From Perkinsus marinus ATCC 50983 (taxonomy: Eukaryota; Perkinsozoa; Perkinsida; Perkinsidae), in contig NW_003207677.1 in the NCBI RefSeq assembly GCF_000006405.1, positions 375,102 to 439,101 on the forward strand: a stretch of DNA of 64,000 bases, in the 5' to 3' direction. Shown here piece after piece: positions 1-11,963 of the stretch (within the stretch, counting starts at the first letter, position 1; each line of letters opens with the position of its first letter). Under the pieces are notes generated by a model, which had not been told where the DNA came from, made no database searches, and saw only the letters and a list, made by a program, of their open reading frames with translations. The position numbers and the translations under genes are program-made.

Positions 1-1430
1 CAAGAGAACGGCGACGACAGGGACGAAGACTAAGGTCACAGTACGGAAGAATCCCATTAGAAGATTCAAATAAACTACTATGCAAATGATTCAACTCATT
101 GTGGTTGGAATTGATACGAGGAGACACCGTTGTGCAGTGAAAGGGATAGTAGCAAGATGGAGCTGTGCTGTCCATTGGTCTAGTTCTATAATCAAGCTCG
201 TAGAGACGTATTCCTGTACAACAACGACTACCCAGATCAAAAGTTTTCCCAATGGCAAGTCAAGGCAAAACTCAAAATGAGACAGAGCCTTTACTCATGT
301 CCATTCAAGTGATCTCACAAATTTATTCCAGGCCACCTCCGTCACTGGCCAGAAGCAGTGCGTGATAAGCACCACGAGAAGCCAGCATCGTGGCTGGAGA
401 CCCCAAGCAGATGTGACCATCTCAGTAGGAAGATCACAGGAGATAGCGTCCTCGCTAGAGTTGTTGTGTTTCTAGGCTTGTTATTATAAGGAGTTCATCA
501 GAAACGAGCAGTATGAATGCCAGGACGGAGCGAAGAGGGCTCAACGGATAAATGAGGTTAGCCGCAAGGGGCGGAGACGTGGAGCATCCGAGCACACTCA
601 GAATGTCACTCACGTCACGGACAGATCATGAGCCACTACATGACGAGAGATCTGTTGAAGACCAAGTCGTCTAGCATGAAACCGCATGCTAGCGACCACG
701 CAAGATCTACTCAGTGCTATCGATTACAATGGCGTAGCGAGATTTTAACAGCGCCTGTTGCAACAGCAAGATATTAGGGTTTGCGTAGCTGACAAAGGAA
801 GGTTTCGTATTGCTAGTAACAAAGCAACCCTTAGAAGAGGATAGTATAATACGTTGTTATTAAGTCCGAAGATTCCTCTTAGGTCCCTTCACGAGGTTCC
901 ATCGGACGGCCCATCGGTGATAAATTTCGCGGATATTGAACATCAATTCCATGAGGATGAAGGAATGAAATTTCTCAGAAGAGGGCGTGATGCCCTGGGC
1001 ATCCATCTCATGATAAAAGAATATAATTTTTCATTGCCGTTTAGATGATGTAGATATACACTGTACAGCCCCAGCATCCATTCATTGAAGGTGACGTAAC
1101 ACCCTTCATGGTATTAAGAAACCCCATGCATCTTGTTATGTGGAGAATGGTTCTACACCTTTCAATGAGTAGTGATGTGCATGCGTGCTGCCAACACCGT
1201 TTACAAGTTTTCAGCCGACTCCTTGGTGTAACAAATGTGGCGCCAAGAATTTTCTGAATGATCACTGTACATTGCGTTAAAGTGAAAGGAGGTTCAGTGA
1301 GTGTGAATCATATATCACTCTAAGGGACGAGTACGTCGTATCGGAGTCTTTGCTAGAGTTCTCTAGGTCTGCGTGATTTCATGCTGTATCATAGCCACCA
1401 AGCAGAGTGGCTCACTAAATTGAAGGTCAA
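1..1430. other. no recognised gene
   Basis: I see only short open frames with no family resemblance and no convincing chain of exons. Upstream exons or the 5' leader of the ARPC3-like gene could lie here. Confidence 0.4.
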
Positions 1431-2512
1431 ATGTCGTTACGTATGCGGGTGAGTGCCGCTGAATCTGGAGTGAATCTTCGCAATGAGTTCTTCAGAGTGC
1501 CCATACTACCACTGGACTCGGGCGCGAGGAACTCTGATGTGCCCAGTGTTGAGGAGAAGTGGAAACAGGAGGAGCCGGGTACAGGATTGGTTTTTCGCAG
1601 CCCGTTATTCCTGACAGATGGGTTGCTGTCTTTTCAAACGATGATACTCGAAATTTCAAATTTTTGATCGTCGAATTGTCGAAGTTGTAACATTTCCTCG
1701 TTTTGGACGATCACAATTTGAACACACTTCACATATGGTTGGCTCTATCAGGCTATTTGGATATTGTTGATGAGGCTTTGAAGGCGTTTCGAGTGGACAT
1801 TCTGGCCCTTGGCACTTACCGTGGAACTGAAGGAGGAGGAGGAGGAGGAGGTCCTCATATGCGTGACAGTGAGACGACTTGAAGCACTTGGTGACGGCGC
1901 TGAGAGTGTCACCGTGTAGGGTTCCGAACAATGGACAACTATGACCGAGTTATGACCTACCTTATGGTGTGGATACATCGATGCCTCTGTATCACCATTG
2001 AGGCTATTCGGGATGGTGACACGCAGAGTGACGCTGCAGGTGATCCTCGTCAGTAGCATAAATTCCTGCACCAGGTGGCTGCTTATCCCTGTCAGATAAT
2101 AACAGCGGCAGATGCAGCCAAAGCGGTGGTAGGATGTCCAAGGACAGACTGCTGTGGATCCTCAAGGATGCCTCTATTGATGCCGATAAGGATGGGGAGT
2201 CAATCAGTGACTGGAAACGTGAGTGGTCGGCAACTAGCAGGAAGAGACGTTCCCCATCGCAGGAACATTGTTGCTGCTGAGAGAAGAGACAGATGTTAGT
2301 TCAATATCTTCGGATGACCTCGAGGATCTAGGTGCCTACTTTCTGCATCTCCGCAACATCACCGTGGATCGGTGAGTTCGTCTTGGTCGAGTTGTTTTGC
2401 AGCCCTATTGTGTAGGTTGGTACGTAGACATCTATATGGTGGCGAGCGAGAAGGAGGCCCTTCACAGTGTTGGTTGCAATATGCGAGACTCATTAGTGTT
2501 GGTCAGAATTAA
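1431..2512 (+). CDS. ARPC3-like subunit of the Arp2/3 complex
   Basis: ARPC3 (p21) is a structural subunit of the actin-nucleating Arp2/3 complex. Exons read with confidence: about 1,757-1,820, 1,920-2,039, 2,075-2,218, 2,263-2,371 and 2,416-2,512, joined by short GT-AG introns of 35-99 nt that keep frame to TAA at 2,510. The conserved block DIVDEALKAFR is followed, as in the family, by a DRV..Y segment, then AYFLHLR, then a C-terminal RL....Y......PS..W....R pattern matching the family's AYLQQLR and PSKWW end. The stretch between the two halves (about 60 residues) does not resemble known ARPC3 and is longer or divergent. The first exon is unsettled: ATG 1,431 opens a frame with VPILPL, which resembles the LLPI region, but the join to the next exon is not resolved. 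Apicomplexan relatives have largely lost this complex, so this would be a retained or divergent copy. Confidence 0.5.
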
Positions 2513-2636
2513 TAACGGTATTGTCACTAATTGTCGGCTGTGTTCGTGTTGTGTTCGTAACATGTGGTTGACTTTGTGTTAACGCTAGAGCCTCCACAGA
2601 CCGCATAGTGCCACCTCCCTCGTACTCATCGAGACA

Positions 2637-3169
2637 ATGCCAGTTGGCTCTACTACGACGTACAAGGAGGATCCCCGATGTTTGTAATAATCGCCCTTCT
2701 CAGTGTAGTGGAAGTTGTTCGATCAGCTTGATCATTTTTCTCGGAGGGGTATCATCCATAGTGCGTGTTTAGGATGTGGTAATGGTTGGCTGCTTCGATC
2801 AGGTACAGCGCTTTGGGCCTCACTCGAACGGCATCAGAGGTTGAGATCAAACGAGCATATCGACAACAAGCGCTGGTGAGCCCTTCTTTTTCTTGTTGCT
2901 GTTGTTGTTTTTGTTTTCCTCTTGTTCTTGTTACTGTTGTTGTTATTGTTGTTGTTGTTACTGTTATTGTTCTTGTTACTGTTCTTGTTGTTGTTGTTAC
3001 TGTTATTGTTGTTGTTGTTGTTATTCGTGTTGTTGTTACTGTTATTGTTCTTGTTACTGTTCTTGTTGTTGTTGTTACTGTTCTTGTTGTTGTTGTTGTT
3101 ACTGTTATTGTTGTTGTTACTGTTATTGTCGTTGTTACTGTTCTTGTTGTTGTTACTGTTATTATTATT

Positions 3170-3211
<42 letters not shown>

Positions 3212-4931
3212 ATTCGTGTTATTGTTCTTGTCACTGTTCTTGTTGTTACTGTTGTTGTTGTTATTCGTGTTGTTGTTCATATCGTTGCTGTTACTGTTGT
3301 TCCTGTTGTTGTTACTGCTCTTGTTACTATTATTGTTAATGTTGTTACTGTTGGATTTTCCCTAGCTTACCATCTTCTTTTTGTTAGAGATGGCATCCCG
3401 ACAAGAACCAGGACAATATCGATGAGGCCACTGAAAGGTTCCAGCAGATTGGAAGAGCCTATGAGATCCTAGGGGACTCGCAGAGGAGGCGAAGGTACAA
3501 CATCAACGATATCTTACTTTGGTGGGCTATCTCTCGCAGGTACGACCTTGAGGGAAGTATTGATGATGATGCCGCTTTCGAGGAGCAGAACATGGATGAC
3601 TTCCTAGTACAGCTCTATAATTGCTGTTCGCTCTCGTACGTGCTGTTTTAGAACCTTTTCGCAGGAGCAATGGGAGGAGGCTTCATGGGACCGGGAGTAG
3701 TGTATTCAGGTGCCGCTTGGAATGGCTTAGAATCGCTGTTGTTTCTTTAGGTCTTCTTTGGTGGTGGGGGAGGATTCTTCGGTGGTCCACAATTCTATAC
3801 AGTGGATTCCGATGATGATGACGACGATTATGATGAGGAAGACTTTTTCGATGTATGTCCTTTTCTGTTGGTGTACGTCTCACACGTGCCCGTAGGGAGT
3901 GTGGGGCACACCTCCACTGATGTCTTCAATACTCGCCTTCCATTCTCGCATGTATGTTTATTAGGAGCTCCTCGGTGGTGGTCGTAGTAGCCGCACTCGG
4001 CATAGAAGGGATGTTACTGAGGACTTCATAGCGGCTATGATGTTCGATCGGATATTCACAGTAGCAACACTGAATGGATGATACGGCTTTCCAAGTTCGG
4101 CTCTTGTCAGCGTGGGTGGCATCGTAGTGGCGATGATGAGGACTGGGAGACTGTCGAAGAAGACGATGATGATGACGACGACGATGACGACTCCCTATTA
4201 GAAGCTCTCTTTTTGGACCGCTTTGCGCATCCTGTGATGAACCAGCCGACTCGAGGTAGAGAGAAGTTCGCTTGTTATTATGTTGTTATTGTTCTATCGT
4301 GTAGGTGGACCTATGAGATTCAAATGTGGAGTATGTCGCTCTTGCTTGGCGGGTAAGCTAGGGCCTCACCGGGCAGCAGTGTGCTTGTGGTGAATCTTTA
4401 TGATGATACTTTCTGCTGTGGGGACTTACTCTGGGAAGCTATACAGTCTTTAGTATAAGACTCGTATAGTCTTCGTTGACGTTGTGTATACATATGATCT
4501 GTGTGTTCTTCAGGTACTGGTTCAGGAGGGAAGACGTATAACGAGAACGGCATACATCGACATATTACAGAGGACCATCAAAACTGGCTACTGCGATTCA
4601 GAGAGATTATTGAAGAAGAAGCCGCCGATATTTTCGACTTGGTGATTGGTCGTTTCAACCACTGGTGATTTGCTCGCTTTAGGATGACGACGCTCTCGAG
4701 GAGGCACTGGACGCTGTACAAAAGGAAATGGGGAAGTCCAAGGCGACTTCGTCATCATCATCATCACCGAGACGGAGCAAGTCTGAGAAGAATACGAGTA
4801 GTGGCTCTTCGAAAGAGGAGGCGCCACCACCACCGCCATCGACTGCTGCTACAACTACGGGAGAGAGTAAGAACGCTAGACGCCGACACAAACAGCAGCA
4901 GCAGAAGCGCCATAAGAAGGGAAGACGATGA
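2637..4931 (+). CDS. DnaJ (J-domain) protein with acidic runs and CxxC-H motifs
   Basis: A J-domain co-chaperone that would stimulate an Hsp70 ATPase. Exon model: 2,637-2,659, 2,803-2,875, 3,388-3,494, 3,540-3,606, 3,652-3,696, 3,751-3,852, 3,965-4,060, 4,111-4,255, 4,305-4,352, 4,514-4,641, 4,683-4,931, giving 360 codons. Residues 9-70 form the J domain: YSALGL start, KRAYRQQAL helix II, then WHPDKN with the intact HPD loop, and RAYEILGDSQRRRRYD. A Gly-rich segment (GGGGGFFGG) and Asp/Glu runs follow, then CGVCRSC with His residues about 20 further on (a possible zinc site), and a basic Lys/Arg tail. Introns of 45 nt occur twice. The tiny first exon is inferred: there is an in-frame stop just upstream of the J domain, so the start must come from another exon or a trans-spliced leader. 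The exon 5 donor could be 3 nt further on. Confidence 0.8.
2890..3350. repeat. imperfect GTT/ATT/CTT trinucleotide repeat in DnaJ intron
   Basis: About 450 bp of degenerate GTT with ATT, CTT and ACT variants fills most of the 512-nt intron 2,876-3,387. All six frames stay open across it, giving artificial poly-Asn, poly-Cys, poly-Leu or poly-Thr frames. It splits the J domain gene between helix II and the HPD loop and is removed by splicing in my model. Confidence 0.9.
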
Positions 4932-5662
4932 AGTTATTGTTATTTTCAAGCATTGATTATGGATCTTCGCAGAGTCGTGTTGTTCGAGTTGTCTCATCGG
5001 TGGGTATATACACATGAAAGAACAAAATGATATCATTAGATTTGGTTGAGACAATATAAATGCAATTCGTAAGGGTAAGAGTTATGGAAGACTCTACGAG
5101 GGATGTAAGGAGTGGTCATGCGCGTGCGTGCTTTTTTATCAGTCTTCTTGTTCGTCGCATCAGCTTTCGATAGCTGATGCTAATTCCTTGGCGGTTTGTG
5201 CGGTGAATGGCTTAGTGCAGAAATGGTCAGAATTGTGGTCCCAACGTCGGGATTTGCGATCCTTTATTCGGTCAGTGGAACAGCAGACCAACATGACGTT
5301 ACTAAAGAGGAGTGACTAGGAATTGAACCGACGACCTTTCGGATAAAGGTACCGGTGTAGTTCCTTGTTAGACAACATTTCTCGTATGGTTTCGGCTGCT
5401 TTGGCGCCGCCCATCTAAGGTGGCCTGTTGAGATCCAAAAAAACAATAAGAGGACCGTCTACATCCTAGCTTTCTTGTAATTCTAACTGAGAAACAAAAC
5501 TTAAAAACACCAAGTCGACGACGGCTACCACATTGTCGATGTCATCTTCCCGGCAGTTGACCCTCCGTATTCTGTCCTCGGCAAATCTATGGGAAGATAG
5601 ACTCATCTTCGTCATCAGCGAGGAGCAAATCTATGGCCTCAACTCCATTGAAGGTCCGTACA
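4932..5662. other. intergenic, with a tRNA-like fragment on the minus strand
   Basis: No gene seen. Around 5,312-5,385, read on the minus strand, there is an anticodon-arm-like hairpin (ACCTT...AAGGT) followed by GGTTCAATTCC, the T-arm/B-box pattern. I cannot fold a full cloverleaf with a matching acceptor stem, so I treat it as a degenerate tRNA-like piece, not a tRNA gene. Confidence 0.45.
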
Positions 5663-6130
5663 GGGGCCTATTTCACAAGAAACGGTCCTTAAGGTGCACC
5701 TTGCATTTAACAGCAAGAGGCGAGGAGCTTCACTTTAGTTGCACCTCGTGCTCTTGAAGTTTGGGTGCACCTCGTGGACCTCAATCAGGAGCACGAGGAG
5801 CACCTAAACATACACCGATGTAGCACGAGGAGCACCTAAACATACACCGATGTAGCACGAGGAGCACCTAAACATACACCGATGTAGCACGAGGAGCACC
5901 TAAACATACACCGATGGGTATGAAAAGTCGACGCAGTGCTTCGATACAGCTCAAAAACATCCGCGGACGAGATGGCATCTCGGAGATGCGTGGTCCGGTA
6001 GGAAAGAAGCGGAGCGAAGCCCCCGAGGATGGTAAGGCGCGGATGCGATAACGTGCCGTAAAGTACCTCGGGACCTCACGTAAAGGTCTTAAGGAAAGAG
6101 CCAAAAAGACCTCCTATGAAATCGTCTTAC
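5663..6130 (+). mobile_element. non-autonomous TIR DNA element (MITE-like), copy 1
   Basis: Left end GGCCTATTTCACAAGA and right end, read in reverse, GATTTCATAGGA form an imperfect terminal inverted repeat. The interior aligns with the reverse complement of 63,070-63,587: shared blocks include GTCGACGCAGTGCT, AACATCCGCG, GGAGCGAA and ATGGTAAGGC. Copy 1 lacks about 120 nt that copy 2 has in the middle and carries an extra 32-bp tandem array. No transposase frame. A non-autonomous DNA transposon is the best reading; the family is not one I can name. Confidence 0.65.
5791..5916. repeat. 3.9 tandem copies of a 32-bp unit
   Basis: Units start at 5,791, 5,823, 5,855 and 5,887 (each begins GCACGAGGAGCACC), the last one cut short at 30 nt. 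The units are identical by eye. The array lies inside the TIR element and is absent from copy 2, so it expanded after the copies split. Confidence 0.95.
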
Positions 6131-6358
6131 GTGAGGAGGCCTCCTTGTGCCTTGTGAGACAAGGAGCCTTACGGCGAGGAATCTTATGCCTCCCTTACCT
6201 TACAGCGTTAGCTCGTACATAACTAACTCTGATTGCCATTGAGGAAATGCAAGATTGCAAGATTTATGTAGGGCCACCCCTTCCCGCGCGTGATCGATTT
6301 CGCTATAGCTTTCCCCCTGTCTTGGTCTTCCTTTACGGAGAAGTCATCACCCACAGCG

Positions 6359-6901
6359 ATGCCGTCTTATAATCGTTTCGTAGAGCCTGGCCGCTTCTGC
6401 ACCGTTACTTACGGTCCCGATGAGGGCAAGCAGTGCACCATCGTCGATGTTGTTGACCACCGAAGAGTCGTTGTTGATGGACCCAAGAACGTCACTGGTA
6501 ATACCATAGATAAGTCGATCAACATCATCATAGAGACGATCTCAGGTGTGGCTCGTCAGCAGATCCCTATTCGTTGGTTGGCCCTGTCGGATTTCGTCGT
6601 CCCCAACACTTTCCGTGGTGCTCATGGCCCTACTGTGGCTAAGGGCCTCAAGGAGGGCGATGTGCTTGCTAAGTTCAACGCTACTAGATTCGCCCGTAGG
6701 CGTGTTGCTCGCAAGAACAAGCTCGCGTAAGTATCTTGAGCATCACTTTGAAAGATTCAAAATAGGTCCGAATTATGGCATTTGATTTTGTTGTGATTTC
6801 TCAGTCTCACCGACTTCGAGCGTTTCAAGGTTATGGTTGCCAAGAAGCGCATCGGTCAGGCCATGCGCGCCTCCATCAACAAAGTCCGCAAGCAGCACTA
6901 A
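6359..6901 (+). CDS. RPL14: 60S ribosomal protein L14 (eL14)
   Basis: Cytosolic large-subunit ribosomal protein. Exons 6,359-6,726 and 6,805-6,901 give 154 aa, with the intron splitting an Ala codon. The N-terminal KOW-type barrel (GRFCTVTYGPDEGKQCTIVD, then VVVDGPKNVTG) and the L14e domain (FNATRFARRRVARKNK, then LTDFERFKVMVAKKR) are typical, and the basic C-terminal helix is complete. I chose ATG 6,359 because the 23 in-frame codons upstream are not L14-like. The 78-nt intron carries repeat family A, also found in the seryl-tRNA synthetase gene. Confidence 0.97.
6727..6804 (+). repeat. intron of RPL14 carrying family A intronic repeat
   Basis: After the GTAAG donor, about 38 nt match the seryl-tRNA synthetase intron at 41,973 with roughly three differences, ending in GAAAGATTCANAATAGGTCC. 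The remaining 3' part of the intron is unrelated. This could be an introner-like element or a small structured RNA; no clear snoRNA boxes are visible. Confidence 0.75.
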
Positions 6902-7255
6902 TCAGTGGTGTCTATGACGCTGATGCTCACAATCACTACTGTTGATCACAACAGTGGATTATGATGATGACGACTGACGCTGTATGAAGATGATGATGAT
7001 GACCAGGCTGGAAATAACAATGCGAGTTGTGTTCTATGTGACGGGAGGGAATCTTAGGTCGAATCTAGAAAGATACAAAATAGGTCCGGATAAGAGCCAG
7101 GTGCTGGTATTTATCACACTTAAATCTGTGTTTGACCAGCTAATAAGCGCCGATAAAACTACATGAGGAAACTGCGCTTGTGATTCTGGAGTCATGTTTC
7201 ATTCGGATTAGCTCGTCCTGGGTTCTCCCTCATGATTTCATTTTTAGTATTAATA
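6902..7255. other. intergenic with a diverged family A copy
   Basis: Between L14 and PP1. Around 7,050-7,089 the sequence GAAAGATACAAAATAGGTCC is a diverged version of the family A block, here outside any intron I can define. Nothing else recognised. Confidence 0.55.
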
Positions 7256-9924
<2,669 letters not shown>

Positions 9925-10531
9925 TTATACTGGATTGTCGCTGGTCTTGAGTTCAACAGGAGAGTCACTCGACGGGTTCATAAATACGATAATGTCTGAG
10001 GTCTTGGAGGATGGAGGGAGTGCGGATCGAACCTCTGCGGGAGAGTGCGCAAATTCCATCGTCAGCGGTGGTGAACCAAACGACCAAACAGATTCGGCAA
10101 GATCTGAGAACTCGAGTATCGCGGAACCAGTAGCCTTGGGGGTAGGCGTAGAGGAAAATAACCACTCCTTTAACTCGACGTACAGGTCAGGTTTCCCACA
10201 CTGCCAGAACTCGGCTACGACTATGTTTTGGAAGATTCCAATGGCATCTCTGACAAAGTAACGTCACGTCATCACTCATAGGGAACAATTGAGATCCCAT
10301 ACGCCCACTCAACATGTTATGCGAAGTTTCTTTGTAGGAAATTAGCGAACTCGCACGCGAATTCCGAGTAGTGAATGTGATCGGGGACGGTCTTGTGACG
10401 TCAGAAGAGGCCCGGATAGCCTCCAGCCGGTGAGCTGTGTTTTTCAGCAATCGATGGAGTGTGTTGAGATCAGGGCCGGATTCTGGAGTACCGATGACGA
10501 GTTCGCTGACGTATGAAAACCGATTTTTCAC
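9925..10531 (-). CDS. unidentified protein gene
   Basis: I do not recognise the family. On the minus strand the last exon, ending at TAA 9,925, has a clean open frame reading AIGIFQNIVVAEFWQ, then KPDLYVELKEWLFSS, then LEFSDLAESVWSFGS and a Ser/Pro-rich end. Upstream, a second open segment starts at ATG 10,531 and includes LNTLHRLLKNTAHRLEAIR, which looks like an amphipathic helix. The two need at least one intron in the 10,240-10,330 region whose exact borders I could not fix. The putative start lies about 10 bp from the start of the EF-hand gene on the other strand. Confidence 0.5.
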
Positions 10532-10541
10532 GTCCGTCGCG

Positions 10542-10954
10542 ATGACGACTCAGCCCTCAGGCACTCGGCGAGACAGATCCCTTGGGAGAAGGACTTCTCA
10601 GTTTTCAGGATTTTGTCAGGTCAATTCGTTATGCTATGATACTCCTGGAAAGGTCGCTGATTCCAGGCTTGTATCTCTATTAAGGCGAAGTGCCATAACA
10701 GAGCTGGAAGTCGTTGAGGCATTTAGAAGCTTCGACCGAGATGGTCGGGGTAAGCTAGATGCGGCAGATCTCGTCAACGCTATGACCTCTATGGGGAACG
10801 CGCTGCTAGAAGACGAGGCCTATCAGATGATTCATCAGGCTGATCCAACAGCCAGCGGTGAGCCGCTCATTTTTGATATTTTGTAATTGGGACGATCACT
10901 TTAGGAGTTGTTGATTATCACTCATTCGCCAAAGCGGTGTTCCGCATGTTATGA
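10542..10954 (+). CDS. small EF-hand protein (calmodulin/myosin light chain type)
   Basis: Exons 10,542-10,627, 10,667-10,857 and 10,905-10,954 give 108 aa; an in-frame ATG at 10,494 would add 16 residues. The N-terminus is basic and Ser-rich (RRDRSLGRRTSQFSG). One EF-hand loop is good (DRDGRGKLDAAD, but Asp instead of Glu at position 12); the second (DPTASGVVDYHS) lacks most ligands. The length is that of half a calmodulin, so it probably binds at most one calcium ion and may act as a light chain or docking subunit. The introns are 39 and 47 nt. Confidence 0.7.
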
Positions 10955-11963
10955 AGAGGGTTCTGTACACTTCTTTTGTCGGGTTCGAAGTCAATACATC
11001 AACACAAATTTTGATTAATCAACCGACCATAAAACCTCCCAGCGTATTCGGCAATGCCGGAGTGTGTACCAAGATTTTGCACACTACTTTCCCCAACTGA
11101 GACCAGATGCTCGATGCTCCCTCGGCCTAAAGGAATGGAAGAGCTGCTACCCGACTCTGTGATGACAGTGGAGGTGTGTGGCCTCTCTTACAATTGCTGT
11201 CGCTCACCCGACTGACAATACCCAAATACGTTCTGCTGAACAGTCTACTTGCTTAATAAGTTCAGTCTCCCGGCTCGGGGCTCGGATCTGCTGATGGTTT
11301 AGTTATTGAACCCAAAGTAACTTGTATTCGTAATGGGGATTCAATGTCCCCAAAATGAGTGGTAGAGACATCTGGTAGAGTTTTGAATTCAAGTTACTTT
11401 AGGATCATCCGAGCGTCGACTAACGACCAAACTTTCCCTCGCGTTGTTTTCGGTCACGACTGGCATCAGTAGCGAGGATAGGGCGGTATATGACTTTGTT
11501 CAAGGCGTTAAGGGTTGTTTCGTGTCCGTTATTTTCTGTTCCCTTACCTGACGGAGCTTATGTGCTCATCGTGAAGCTCAGTGTTTGACTTCCAACTATA
11601 CTAGACAACTCGAGACATGATTGTAGAAGATGAACTATTAGTTCTACTGAGGAGATCTTATGAGTGTTCTGCGATGTGATGATACATATGACTATGGTCT
11701 GTAGACAGATAATTTATAAATCAGATTCCAGAAATGTGATCATTTCTTAGAGGAGAAAATAAAAAGGAGATCAAAAAAGTTTTTACTCGTGCTCGTGTCT
11801 CCCAGTCGGGTGAATGCCTTGCCAAGAACAAGACTAGCTACGTGTAGAGTAGTTGATAGCAGAATGATGACACCACTTATCCCTCACTATTAATGAGATG
11901 ATAACATAGGTTAAGATAGGTTCTCCAAATCCGCAAATGCTCAGCTAATATGAAAAATTAGCA
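10955..11963. other. intergenic between convergent genes, with inverted repeats
   Basis: No gene seen. AAAGTAACTTG near 11,317 pairs with CAAGTTACTTT near 11,390, enclosing a second small hairpin (GGGGATTCAATGTCCCC near 11,335). This is a stem-loop of about 85 nt that may mark a decayed element. It lies between the ends of the EF-hand gene and the Mei2-like gene. Confidence 0.5.

Noticed and set aside
2834-3365. Long frames of poly-Asn, poly-Thr, poly-Cys or poly-Leu on both strands
   Set aside because: They are translations of the GTT-type trinucleotide tract inside the DnaJ intron, open in every frame by composition only.
5791-5916. Four direct repeats of 32 bp suggesting a CRISPR array
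   Set aside because: The units are contiguous with no spacers and lie inside a TIR element in a eukaryotic genome.
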